A DNA stretch of 64,000 bases from positions 30,667,366 to 30,731,365 of the forward strand of contig NC_088777.1 in NCBI RefSeq assembly GCF_954871325.1. Direction: 5' to 3'. Shown piece after piece: positions 27,201 through 35,632 of the stretch (the first letter of the stretch is position 1; every line of letters starts with the position of its first letter). The notes under the pieces were generated by a model. That model made no database searches and had not been told where the DNA came from. It saw only the letters and a program-made list of their open reading frames with translations. The position numbers were made by a program, and so were the translations under genes. The DNA is from Gordionus sp. m RMFG-2023 (lineage: Eukaryota; Nematomorpha; Gordioida; Chordodea; Parachordodidae).

Positions 27201-30200
27201 TAGTGTTGTTAAAAAGCCCGATTTGGATAGATTCTTCAAAACGGCCCGATTAAGATTTTAGCCAAAATAATATAAGGTATGCATCGAGATTTGGCCAATA
27301 GATTTCCAAGCATTCCTGCCAGCTATGAGCAAAATCTTTAGGCTTACGTAATGCTATTTTGGTTATGATCTTAATCGGGCCGTTTTTTAAAATCGACCCT
27401 AATCTGGCTTTCTAACAACACTTTCATCATATAATGGATGTAATAAATTAGATATCTTTTCTTCTCTTTTTTACGTGTTTTTAGGAAAGTTATTTTTTTC
27501 TTATTTGTAAAACAATTTTAAGTTAAATTTTTAATACGAGTATATTTTTGATATTATTACAAACTACTATTATTTTAAGATATAATATACCAATTAGAGG
27601 TGGTGCGAGAATAATATATAAAATCTTAATTGCTTTCATCATATCATATCATATCACTCTAGTTCTTATTTTATAGTTACAAAATGTTTCATTTCTAATA
27701 TGGCATCCATGCCGTGTAAATAACTTATGGCTTCAATATATTTGCAAAATTTCTTCTAAAGATTTTTAGTGTTTTTGTTTTATCAATTTATATAACATAA
27801 TAAATTCTGATATGAGTTAACATCGCGAGTGTCATGGCTATGACTGCAAATTAACCAACATATATTATTTGTGTAGCTAAGTAATTTAAGATTATTACTG
27901 CAGCTGCTAATGCATATTTTAGATAAGCAATAAAGGTCAACTTGTAGTCGTTTATATATATCACATAGAAGATGATTTTTTAGAAATTTAATATTTCACA
28001 ACAATTTTCTCGAATACTTATCTAGCTTCCATCATGTTATCTAAAAGGCTGTATGAATTGGATTGGTCGTTTATATTCACTTCTTCAAGAATTGTTAATT
28101 TGGTTAGGCCTGTAAATTTTTCCTTATTAGTCCATTCCATTCTATAAAACATTGTCTTAAATGGTAAGAGAGAGTTATATTAGTTTCATTACCTTTTGTC
28201 AATGTAAGTTGCTAAGAATTATATTATATTATGTTATTTTTAAAAACCAATAGCAATTTATTTATATCAGCAATCGAGAATATTTTATACTGTAATAAAT
28301 AGATTTTGTAATATTATTTTTAGAAATGTCTTATATTGTTTTAATTATTTATATGCTAGTTTATTTTGTATGCATAATATAATAAATGACAAAATATGAA
28401 ATTCAGAATAATTGTTCAGAGCTAGCAAATTAAAAAAAAATATAAATATAAAACCCAGAAGCCCCCATACCCCCCCCCCCTCCATAAATTTTTTTTAGTT
28501 GAGCCCCCTGAGATTGTAAAGGCTAGCGACGCCCCTGCACCAAATGTGACTAATGAAGAGGAGATTATTTTTATATCTTATATATTTTTTTTATTATATA
28601 GTCATAATATTTTTTTAGAATATATTTATTTAAATTCTGTGCTCATATGAAAAAATGAACATTTAAATATTTTTAATATAAAAAGCGTTAAACAAAAGTA
28701 CATTAAAAGGCATCTTAAGAAGTACTGAAACAGATACAAATACCTATAAAATAGTATCTAGCGATCGATACTTTTTACTAAAGTGAACCACATTTTTGTA
28801 TCTAGCTACTTTAACAATTTTGATATTCATCACGGACGTCACTAGCCTTAACATAGGGGGCCCGACTAAAAAATATCAGGTTTTTTAAAAAATATATTAT
28901 TACTTTTTAAATTGAAATTTACAAACTCTGAACTAATATTCAAATTTCATATTTTGTCAATTAGCATATAAATAATATATAAAACAATACAAGACATTTG
29001 ATAAGCTAAAGATAATGTTTTTAATACAAAATATTTATTTATTACAGTATTAAATATTAGAGATTACAAAGTATAATATCAAAGAGCGTTAAATTGATTT
29101 CGAATATAAAAAAATTTTGCAAGTAAAGAATTAATTTTAAAGTGATAAAAAAATATTCTTTCTTTCCTTCATTAACCTTTATATGGATTGTTGCCACCGA
29201 AAATCAAGCTACAGCATCCTCATCAGAATCCATGCCTGTATTTAATTTTATTTTTCATTACATTAGAAAATTTAATACCATAAGATATCTTCAGATTGAG
29301 CCTCACATTTAGCTTCTATTGTTTTAAAAATAAAATATTTATAATTTACTTATTTTTTTTCACTTAACTTTTTTGCTTTCAATGTTTATATCTCTTAAAA
29401 CTACAATCAATTAGTCTTCATTTATTATCTAAAGCAGAGTTTGAAATTAAAAAACTATATTTTAAATGTATTTGTTCAACTCCAACTCTTTCATCGCCTC
29501 ATCTTCCTTTGTCTAAAGTATCATCAACATCAGTATTGCTTCTATTTCCATAATTTAAAGCTTCTCAAAATCAATAGCTCTTCTTTCTTCATTATCTAAT
29601 AAATATAAAATAAATGAGTTAAAGATGTTTTAATTAAATATACTTTGTTCAACATCAATATTGTTTCCATTTCCATTATTTAAAGAATTTATCTCAAAAT
29701 CAATATCTCTTCGTTCTTTATTATCTTATAAATATAAAATAAATGAGTAAAAGATGTTTTAATTAAGTATACTTTTACTCCAACTCTTTCATTGCCTTCT
29801 CTTCCTTTATCTAAAATATTATCAATATTGCTTCCATTTCCATTATGTAAATTAAAGCATTCATCAATCGATCTATACTTTCTTCATTATCTAATATAAA
29901 ATAAATGAGTAAAAGATGTGTTTATTAAATATACTTAGAGCTTTAACAAAATAGTTTCGTATGTTTGGATCTTAAAAAGAGTTATAGTAAATTAAATAAT
30001 TTAAAAATGAGTAATATAGTTGATTAGTGATTTTGAACTCGGTTAACACAAATAACAATATTAAATTGGATTTATTTTATCTCCAATTAATAAATGATCA
30101 TAGTTATTTAATTAGGGTTATAAAATAATTTAATATTAAAAATCAATTAAGGTTCAAATGATTGATTGACTTTAGATATTATTATTACATATGTAAATAC

Positions 30201-33200
30201 TTTTTATTTGTCATATAATATGTCATATATAATATCTATATAATATCGAATTTTAAAAACTAATAATTATATAATATATAGTATGTATAATTCTAAAATA
30301 ATAATATACTTATAAAAAATATATAATTATAACTATGCGTAATATTGATATTCCATTTTTAACACTGAATTTGATAGCAATTGTTAACTTAGTGAAAATA
30401 TAATTTATACTATTAAACAAACTAATAATAAAAATAGCACTCGTTTAATAAAAAATTTTATAGTCTTATTAATTTTTTTTAAAAATAATATCAAATCTAT
30501 ATGTAATATATAATAAGATTCTTAAAAAAATTCGTTCAGGGGGCTATTTAAATTTTGTTTAGAGCTCGAGACCCTTCATTAGTGATAATTTGCTTTGACC
30601 CAATTTGGTGCTCTGGCTTGCTCTGAGCACGAACCCGGGGTTCAGGCCGAGGGTTCAGACCCATGGTTTAGACTCGGGGTTCAGAAGAATAATGTTATTC
30701 CAATTAATTCAAATAAAAATTATAGTTTAGAAATAGCAAAACGTATTGGCATTTTCTGGGGCTAGGTAGTAAAGCCCTGCAAGCAACTTAGCTTAGAGTT
30801 ACCAAAAAATAGGATTAAAATGAGTTATTATGTTGGTTAGCCGAGCGATTATTTCCAGCTATACCATCCTAGATGTTATGTTTCATTAAATCATCACAAC
30901 ACCGAAAAATAAAAATTAATAAACTTAACTTCAAAAATATAAAAAAAAGGAAATTTTATTTTTAATAAATCATTTTTAAAATTAATAGTGAAAGTTAAAT
31001 TTAATAAAAAAAAATTTCTATATAAAAATAACATAATCAATAATTGGCGTAAAAAAAAATTTAATAAATAATTTTAAAAATATAAAAAAACACATGCTTA
31101 TTGTTGAGGATAATTATGTTTATGTCAAAGTTTAGAAAATAATGTGTTCAAAAGTTGCTTGTAGTAGATATCTTATAAATCCCACAAAGGTTTTGAAGAG
31201 TGTTAAATATATAAACTAATTATATATGTGAATTTAACATAGTCTGGAAGAGATAAAATGGCTAAGTCAAATTGACTCCAATCTAAATCACCAAGCTTTA
31301 ATTTATAATTAGAATGAATAATAAGATTTAAGATTAGTAAATGAGATTTATTTTTTCTTAGTTTTCGTTTATCCTTAACCATGGTTCGGAAACACGGGTT
31401 TGAACCCTGGGTATGTGCTCGGGGTTCGTGCTCAGAGTTGGTTTAGTCGATTTTCTAGACCCAAACCCCGGGTTTGGGTTTTACACAACCAATTAACAAC
31501 ACTACCCCTCATGCACCCCCTAGTGACGCTACTGGTATTCATTAAGGACACTTATTCCCCCTCCCCAAAAACAGGAAAAATGTTTAGTAACGATATAAAT
31601 TCATATTTTGAAATATATTTCTATTTTAATAAACTAAAATTTTATGCATAATTAAATTATTAATTTTCATATTTATAGTGAATATTAATTTTTAATTAGA
31701 AAGTAATATGCTGCTGTCATCGCTATTTTTTTAATAAAAGATATATCGCGCGTTCAGCTATCCCTACAATAGATTGTGATGCGCTACTCGAATATCTTTG
31801 CAATTATCTTTGATTTTTTACAATTTTTTTTAAAAAAAATAAGAATATATTTTAGAAGCTTAACCTACATGCCTTTAATGCCCGAAGATATCGATTATGA
31901 CAGCGAATCAGAGTCTAACCCACAGTGGTTGATCGATAAAAGATGCAATGTAATTCAATTATACAACTATTTTATACATAAATCAAATAACTATTTCTTA
32001 TTTACTAACTATCGAAATTGTGGATTTGCTTTCTTTATACTATTATATTTTTTGGTTTCCCCTTCATCATATTTTATCAATTCGAAAAATCTTCCAAAAT
32101 TAATTTGTATTATTTTCTTCATTTATAACTTTAAATATTTTTAAATTTTTTTTAAAATGCTATGCCATTCAGAAATAAATTTTTTCGACTTAAGATTTGA
32201 GTTATAAAAAAAATGAATAAAGCGAGGCTTAGGTAAGAGGTATTATAATATAGTATATTGCACGAGATTGATTTTTAATAAACATTGCTCAGTGATCAAA
32301 TCTAGTTCGCTCGCAATATGTGATCCCACACTGTCATATAAATTTAATGGAAAAAACTAGAACCTGAATTTATTCTTATGAAATATTTTTATAGGTATTT
32401 ATTTACATAATTGAATAAATAATTTCCAAAAGTTAATCGACGACTTTACCGATGTGGATGATTTTGAAAAGGAGTTTATGAAGATTTGGAATCGATTCAT
32501 GATGAGCAATAAAGGCAACATGTATTAATTAAAATTTTTTATATACATAACTTCTTTATTAATTTTATTTTGTTACTCAGCAAGATTTTTTAAATATGGT
32601 ATCTATTCTTTATTTATTAGTGATAGCCTATTAGTTGAAATTTTTTGGCCGGGCTCAAAAAATTCATAGAAATGTTATTTTTATCATTTATAGAAATAAA
32701 AGGATAATTATAACTTCTTATGGATTAGGACGCGATTAAGGATTTTATTTAACTTTGTAAAAATGCGTTTAATTTATATTTTTAATTGTAATGGACCTAG
32801 CTCGTGATTAAAAATAGAATAATAATTTGGGTTGGGTCTGGGAATTTTTTTTATCATTTATTGGCTGTCCTCTGATATCTTTTCTTCGCTTTACGATCTT
32901 GGGCGTTGCTAATTTTAAAGTCCATTGTCTTCATACACCCGTTATCACCTCCATCCGCGTCTTCGTTGGTCTTCCTGAGGCATTGATCCCATTACTTCCA
33001 ATGAAGCGCATCTCTTAACCCAATCATCTTTCATTTTTCGTCCAACATTCTCAAACCATCTCAATCTATTTCTTCTCGTCACAACTCCAATCTCTTCTTT
33101 ACCAACTTTTTCCCGCATTTCGTTGCTTGTTTTTCTCTTTTATAATCTGACTATTCTCATCGCCGTTTTTTCCAGTTTAACTTTATGCGCTGCTTTCATT

Positions 33201-35234
33201 ACCGTTTCGCTATAGATTATACAGTTTCTCTCACAGCATACATAAAATTTTCTTTAGCGTCAGAGCTGCGTTTTTATCTGTTAGAATAGAAGACACCATT
33301 ATCATGAACCCTATTCACGCATGTCTTGGTAAAGTCACGTTTGTTTTATTAAACTCCTATTCATCACTACATTTTTTATGCACCCCATTGGATTGAATTT
33401 CTAGTAACATCTTTCCCATACACCACGTGGCCAAGAGTCCGTTTTTTCCCGATCTTTCACCCAATCATCCCCTTAATATTTCTTTCGTTTACTATAATAT
33501 TTTTTGCTTCTATAACCGTTTTTCATATAATTATCTTATACTTTGGCTCTGCTTCATTTGGGCCAGCAATACAAGATCATCAGCTTATAGAAGTTCTCAA
33601 GATAGTCCTCCAAGAACCTTTCACGTCACCCTCAAGACTGATCCTTGATGTAGACCCTAACAACCGTTCGAGCATCCTCGTACATTGCTATCAGTGCCAA
33701 AACTAACCATTCCACTATCTAATTTTCTCCTCCAAGTCTACAAAAGCATAATAAAGTGTCCTTTTCTTACCTTATACTTTTCTTGAATTTGTCTTACCAC
33801 GAAAATTGCAACTGAAGTTCCTTTTCCATGTGTAAAACAAACTGCATATCATTGATTTCCGTTTGATCTCTAATTCTCTTCTCTAAGTTTCTCTCAAAAA
33901 CTTTTATTTCATGCTCCAGAATCTGAATTGAAAGGTATGAGCCACAATCTAAGGAATTTTAGCTCTCTGATATATACCAATGCTTTTGGTATAAAGGTCG
34001 ATAGATTTGCAAGTATTATAGACAAGAATATTCTACTTTGACCCTTTTAGAAATATTTATCGGTTTTTTCTTTTGCTTTAAGAAAATGTCTCTTGCTAGA
34101 AATATCTTTTTTTTCCCCACGGAAAATGACAATTGTACTTGGATGATTGATGTTCCTTACCTTTAAACCTTATGATTAATTTTGAAAACTTTTATTTTTG
34201 AAAATTCAGAGCAAAAATATCAAATTTTTTGTTTTATGTGAAATTTTATTTTCCAGTCATGGTTTTCACCTATTGCTTATTTATATTTGAACAAAATTGT
34301 GATTTCATTATGAAAGATTTTTTATGCATAAAAATCACAAAATATTTTCTACAAAAAAAGATTTGAATTTTAGGTAATTTTTTTTGAGCATTGTCAAAAG
34401 ATTTTAGAGATTAAAGATCTTCGAAGATTTTTTATTTTGAAGAGCATCTCTTTTTGAATAGTATATCTGTATAGTTTCAAAAAATATATTTAGATAAAAG
34501 ATTTAAAAAAATTTGTTTAGCCTTCATTGAACTATTTTATAAAAAAGGAAAATTTAATTTTTAATTATATAACGTCACTTTAGAATCAGAGTTGTCTATA
34601 TTAGCTTTTTTTAAAAAAAAGATTGGGGTTTGATTGAAAGAATGAGGCTATTATTATATTATATTATTAATTTTTACAAAAATTGATATTTTAAGATTTC
34701 TTGAGTTATAGGGAGCATATTTTTTATTAACATATTTTTAAAATAGTATTTTTTGAATATATATATTAATTTATCAAAATCTTTTAATATTTCTTCCCTC
34801 CATTCAAATTCTTACATTCTTCCTGGGAGCGATTGAAATATGGCAAATTATAGTATTTTATTAACAAGTAAATGATCCTTTTGTGTTAGTATTCTCCTTT
34901 TTGATAGATTAATAAATTTCACATCTTAGTTTTAATAAGGTTCATATTATTTGTTATATTAAACTTATGTTTTAATAAGGTTCAAATTATTTGTTATATT
35001 AAACTTGTTATTTTTAAAAAATTATTATAATTATAAAAAACATTAAGGTATCTTGGCGAATGCCACATGTTCGAAGCTTGCAAAAAGTTTATATCACTAA
35101 ACAATTATTCTATTCGCAGCAAAAATTTGTCCAAGAATTTGATATTCCATTTATGCCAATTATACCATTTCGAACTCATATCATCCCAACAACATTCCCA
35201 ACTTTGGAAGACATTCACCGATACAAATATTTAA
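2538..35234 (+). CDS. SUZ12: SUZ12 orthologue, PRC2 core subunit (9 exons)
   Basis: Spliced gene: exons 2538-3237, 9182-10039, 15007-15224, 15644-16081, 17006-17187, 18830-18970, 31844-31949, 32433-32521 and 35048-35234, stop at 35232. The exons sum to 2919 nt, exactly 973 codons (972 aa), and every junction has GT-AG ends and compatible phase. Against human SUZ12 (739 aa, from memory) I see, in order: the RNLIAP-like N-terminal segment (about 218-250), a region ending in a CPI-like motif, the LPP..LQF segment (about 616-626), a C2H2 finger (C709, C712, H725, H730) and the VEFS box (about 846-955). By family knowledge SUZ12 scaffolds EZH2, EED and RBBP4/7 in the nucleus, and the VEFS box activates H3K27 methylation. 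The first 200 residues are Asn/Ser-rich with no clear match. Length beyond the usual comes from this part. Identity rests on finger and VEFS and is firm; exon 1-3 boundaries are somewhat less so. Confidence 0.9.
3742..5083 (-). mobile_element. hAT transposon remnant, 1.3 kb
   Basis: An exact 8-bp duplication CATTTATC (3734-3741 and 5084-5091) and TIRs TAGTGCTGTAAAC / TAGTGTTAACG. On the - strand near 4045-3990 it encodes ERVFSIANVVLTAK, the hAT C-terminal dimerisation motif. No long frame survives, so it is dead. A related fragment lies at 62694-63130. Confidence 0.85.
5288..5484. mobile_element. PIF/Harbinger-type MITE fragment
   Basis: The right end TTTGTGCGCACTATAA and the AACGC-rich body match the MITE at 10476-10814. 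The left end is degraded. Confidence 0.5.
5523..7490. repeat. Dispersed repeat, copy 1
   Basis: Starts AGTGTTGTTAATTGGTTGG and ends near GACCCAATTTGGTGC (reverse complement). Several blocks recur in reverse order and orientation at 30596-31503. This copy is longer, with a MITE at 5785-6111 and about 600 bp of extra sequence around 6570-7180. No coding capacity seen. Confidence 0.65.
5785..6111. mobile_element. hAT-type MITE, GGCCCGG family, 327 bp
   Basis: An exact 8-bp duplication ATTTAAAT (5777-5784, 6112-6119). The ends are TAGTAATCTGCATTGGGCCC and (reverse complement) TAGAGATCTGCAAAAGTAGG. Same family as 12905-13337. Confidence 0.85.
7933..8145. mobile_element. Small hAT-type MITE, 213 bp
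   Basis: The left end is TAGTATTGTTAAAGGC; the right end, reverse complemented, is TATCGTTGTTAAATAGC. Flanks are CATTTACC and CATTCACC (7 of 8 match). A relative with TAGTGTTGTTAAAAAGCC ends lies at 27201-27423. Confidence 0.6.
8768..9071. mobile_element. Short TIR element (MITE)
   Basis: The ends AGAGAACTGCATGG and (reverse complement) AGAGAACTGCTGG are inverted repeats, with CTGGCCC and GGCTCGG-type interior. No clean target duplication. It sits about 110 bp upstream of SUZ12 exon 2. Confidence 0.45.
9182..10039 (+). CDS. SUZ12: SUZ12 exon 2 (N-terminal conserved region)
   Basis: Residues 235-519. The acceptor is TATAATAG, ending at 9181. Its two leading bases complete Gly234. The stretch RSKLPRRQTF lines up with SRTNIKRKTF of human SUZ12. 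NNSV..GCPLI (about residues 357-381) lines up with NSV..SCPI, and IFISFNFNI with SYSLLFRV. The donor CCAG|GTTATA (10040) is weak but gives phase 1, which exon 3 needs. Without it the frame stops at 10048, three codons on, so a separate short protein ending there is the alternative. Confidence 0.72.
10476..10814. mobile_element. PIF/Harbinger-like MITE, 339 bp
   Basis: TIRs TAGTGCGAAATTGAGC and (reverse complement) TAGTGCGCACAAATTGAGCG. It is flanked on both sides by TTA (10473-10475, 10815-10817), the usual PIF/Harbinger duplication. No coding sequence. Confidence 0.75.
11460..12074. mobile_element. hAT-type MITE with GGATCGG repeats, 615 bp
   Basis: An exact 8-bp duplication GAAATAAT (11452-11459, 12075-12082). 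Both ends begin TAGGGCTGTGC and continue into GATCGGATCGG-rich arms. The frame at 11239-11631 crosses its left border and is not a gene. Confidence 0.88.
12905..13337. mobile_element. hAT-type MITE, GGCCCGG family, 433 bp
   Basis: An exact 8-bp duplication CTGACAAC (12897-12904, 13338-13345). The ends are TAGAGATCTGCAAAGTTAGG and (reverse complement) TAGTGATCTGCATCGGGCC. The right third has GGGCCGG motifs in a tandem row about 50 bp apart. Confidence 0.88.
13747..14922. mobile_element. TIR element with GGCC ends, 1.18 kb
   Basis: The ends are GGCCATTTCCAAACAACG and (reverse complement) GGCCCCTTCCAAACAAAACG, flanked by GAA on both sides (13744-13746, 14923-14925). The A+T-rich interior has no coding frame. 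GGCC..CCAAAC ends with a 3-bp duplication suggest a PIF/Harbinger relative, but the superfamily is open. It ends 84 bp before SUZ12 exon 3. Confidence 0.65.
15007..15224 (+). CDS. SUZ12: SUZ12 exon 3
   Basis: Starts after AATATAG (AG at 15005-15006). Its first two bases join the last base of exon 2 to make Asp520. Encodes residues 521-592, with a basic KKTRTRKK motif that matches the basic stretch (RRKRNRED) of human SUZ12 in position. The donor GTGAGT at 15225 is strong, phase 0. Sequence similarity is low; support comes from phase, position and the good donor. Confidence 0.72.
15644..16081 (+). CDS. SUZ12: SUZ12 exon 4 (C2H2 zinc finger)
   Basis: Residues 593-738. The acceptor is CATAATAG (15642-15643), phase 0. 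LPPSRKIVLQFEL matches the human LPPF..LQFTL segment. LKCPWC, then LKHFNLFHFRF, is the diagnostic SUZ12 finger, with spacing C-x2-C-x12-H-x4-H (C709, C712, H725, H730). The donor TACAG|GTATAT at 16082 is phase 0. This is one of the most conserved parts of the protein and fixes the gene's identity. Confidence 0.93.
17006..17187 (+). CDS. SUZ12: SUZ12 exon 5 (post-finger region)
   Basis: Residues 739-798 plus two bases of Lys799. The preferred acceptor is ATATAAG (17004-17005), which keeps phase 0. An AG at 17038-17039 would break phase. IVIRVIVNENY lines up with human ARIDVSINECY directly after the finger, and LPFTEILAF with TPITHILVC. The donor is AA|GTATTA at 17188, the same hexamer as the exon 8 donor. 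Confidence 0.83.
17226..18493 (-). mobile_element. Tc1/mariner-like element, 1.27 kb, dead
   Basis: About 165-bp inverted repeats begin CACTGTGTCCCAATTGAAC on the left and (reverse complement) CATTGTTCAAATTGAAC on the right, with TA on each outer side. On the - strand near 17600-17470 it encodes a Tc1-type C terminus (NRAINEWRDRLR). The transposase has several stops and no frame over 60 codons. It lies in SUZ12 intron 5 and ends 336 bp before exon 6. Confidence 0.82.
18830..18970 (+). CDS. SUZ12: SUZ12 exon 6 (start of VEFS box)
   Basis: Completes Lys799, encodes residues 800-845 and leaves two bases of Arg846. RPKYCRNLMEF matches human RPKRTKASMSEF, and KGHDR matches SGHNR, which precedes LYFHSD in the VEFS box. 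The acceptor is AATATAG (18828-18829). The donor is ATAG|GTGATT at 18971, phase 2. Too short to stand out by frame length, and recognised by family match only. Confidence 0.88.
19895..19965 (-). repeat. tRNA-like sequence, perhaps a SINE head
   Basis: On the - strand CTCCTATGGTTCAGTAGC and the following GCCTGGTTGG look like a tRNA A-box and D-arm. The T-arm/B-box is degraded and no acceptor stem closes, so it is not a working tRNA. Similar fragments with weak B-box-like GGTTCAATCC occur at about 53470-53525 (- strand). Confidence 0.3.
20472..20568. repeat. 97-bp imperfect hairpin
   Basis: The outer arms are GTATTCTCCACCGTGCAT and (reverse complement) GTACTCTACACCGCAT. The inner arms are CGGCGAAGT and ACTTCGCCG. 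It may be a tiny MITE. Confidence 0.55.
21044..21122. repeat. 13-bp minisatellite
   Basis: About six copies of AAAATATTTTCTC in a row. The short frame over it is an artefact. Confidence 0.9.
23571..24455. mobile_element. hAT-type MITE with GATTCGATTCG arms, 885 bp
   Basis: An exact 8-bp duplication ATTATGAG (23563-23570, 24456-24463). Both ends begin TAGGCCTA followed by AACGAAT and GAATCGAATCGAAT-type arms. No coding frame. Confidence 0.88.
24799..26181. mobile_element. Foldback element with long inverted arms, 1.38 kb
   Basis: The ends are CAGGGTTTCCCATTCAAAA and (reverse complement) CAGGTTTTCCCATTTAAAA, with TA outside each. The arms (about 24799-25300 and 25555-26181) are near-complete inverted copies around a 250-bp loop. 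The outer arms are made of short GGAAAAG-containing units, including a 15-bp tandem near 25975-26010. The frames in the arms (Lys/Arg-rich or Phe/Leu-rich) are by-products of this repeat. Confidence 0.8.
26442..28537. mobile_element. hAT-type element, 2.1 kb, no intact transposase
   Basis: An exact 8-bp duplication CACCAAAT (26434-26441, 28538-28545). The ends are CAGTGGCTTCATTAGGGG and (reverse complement) CAGGGGCGTCGCTAGCC. A small TIR element (27201-27423) is nested inside. A related copy in the opposite orientation follows at 28836. Confidence 0.85.
27201..27423. mobile_element. Nested short TIR element, 223 bp
   Basis: TAGTGTTGTTAAAAAGCC on the left and (reverse complement) AAGTGTTGTTAGAAAGCC on the right, then GGCCCGATTAAGAT arms. 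Related to 7933-8145. No clear target duplication. Confidence 0.55.
28836..30589. mobile_element. hAT-type element, inverted relative of 26442-28537
   Basis: The left end (CACGGACGTCACTAGCC) matches the right end of 26442-28537. The right end, reverse complemented (CACTAATGAAGGGTC), matches its left end, with the shared ATAGCCCCCTGAA block. The flanks do not give a clean duplication. It contains a three-unit tandem repeat. Confidence 0.65.
29470..29935. repeat. Tandem repeat, three units of about 130-170 bp
   Basis: Each unit carries a TTTCCATTTCCATTAT-like block and TATAAAATAAATGAGT followed by AAAGATGT. The units vary in length. Confidence 0.7.
30596..31503. repeat. Dispersed repeat, copy 2 (inverted to 5523-7490)
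   Basis: Runs from GACCCAATTTGGTGCTC to CAATTAACAACACTA. Shared blocks with copy 1 include the GGTATAGCTGGAAATAATCG region and the GAGGATAATTATGTTTATG region, all reversed. The frame at 31400-31651 lies largely within it and is not a gene. Confidence 0.65.
31844..31949 (+). CDS. SUZ12: SUZ12 exon 7 (VEFS box)
   Basis: The first base completes Arg846. Residues 847-881 begin IYFRSLTYMPLMPED, matching human LYFHSDTCLPLRPQE. The acidic DSESESNPQWL that follows matches DSEDEKDPEWL. The acceptor is AAATAAG (31842-31843). The donor is GTAATT at 31950, phase 0. It lies 12.9 kb from exon 6. Confidence 0.93.
32433..32521 (+). CDS. SUZ12: SUZ12 exon 8 (VEFS box)
   Basis: Residues 882-910 plus two bases of Met911. 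DDFTDVDDFEKEFMKIWN is a close match to human EEFSDVNEGEKEVMKLWN. The acceptor is TTCCAAAAG (32431-32432), phase 0. The donor is AT|GTATTA at 32522. If this donor is not used the frame ends two codons later, so a truncated VEFS form from intron retention is possible. Confidence 0.92.
32830..33910 (-). mobile_element. RTE-like LINE fragment (reverse transcriptase part)
   Basis: In SUZ12 intron 8, antisense. In order on the - strand: TLYYAFVDLE-like palm motif (about 33770-33730), ADDLVLLAQM (about 33585-33555, the catalytic Asp pair), TRRNRLRWFENVGRK (about 33085-33040) and a GRP-containing tail. Many stops and frame changes; an old dead copy. The endonuclease is missing. Confidence 0.75.
35048..35234 (+). 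CDS. SUZ12: SUZ12 exon 9 (VEFS C terminus, stop)
   Basis: The acceptor is ACATTAAG (35046-35047). The first G completes Met911. Residues 912-972 include HMFEACKKFI, SKNLSKNLIFHLC and HFELIS, matching human QMNHACMLFV, KKNLCRNFMLHLV and DFNLIS. The stop TAA is at 35232. A longer open frame overlaps (to 35248), but it is a shadow: only the frame set by exon 8 gives VEFS sequence. An AATAAA lies 38 bp past the stop. Confidence 0.9.
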
Positions 35235-35271
35235 TAATCTATAATTAATAACTTTTTGAAATAATTTTTGT

Positions 35272-35277
35272 AATAAA
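35272..35277 (+). promoter_or_regulatory. SUZ12: Candidate poly(A) signal of SUZ12
   Basis: A canonical AATAAA 38 bp after the stop codon, so the 3' UTR may be very short. In such A+T-rich DNA the hexamer also arises by chance. Confidence 0.4.
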
Positions 35278-35630
35278 TCGTTTAATAATTATATATATCT
35301 TTTATACTTTCCTCCTATAGAATTTCTCAGGTAAAAATTGTTCTTTAACCTTTTGCATTTTGCTCATTATATAAAATATTAATTTTTTACCAAAATAACT
35401 GCCCCTTTGACATGGTCCTCTATATTAATAATACTTAGGCATACTTTAAAATGAATGTTAATTTTTCCTGCATAATTTTTTTTTACGATACAAACTGTTT
35501 GTTACATGAGATTCACATATATATATTATATTGTAATATATGATTTTTGATGGATCAATTTATAATTGAATTGTACATAATATACATAAATATGTTTTTT
35601 TATAACAAATATCTTTTTTTATTGATAAAA
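35278..35630. other. Gap downstream of SUZ12
   Basis: A+T-rich sequence; I see no gene or defined repeat. Confidence 0.5.
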
Positions 35631-35632
35631 TC

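Larger units (their letters stand above)
18971..31843. other. SUZ12 intron 6, 12.9 kb
   Basis: Longest intron of the gene (phase 2). It holds the hAT, foldback and minisatellite features listed separately. Between 19.0-20.4 and 21.2-23.4 kb I see only A+T-rich sequence without recognisable genes. Confidence 0.8.

Noticed and set aside
31400-31651. 83-codon frame with Trp and Pro
   Set aside because: It sits mostly in the terminal part of the dispersed repeat at 30596-31503, rich in GGGGTT motifs.
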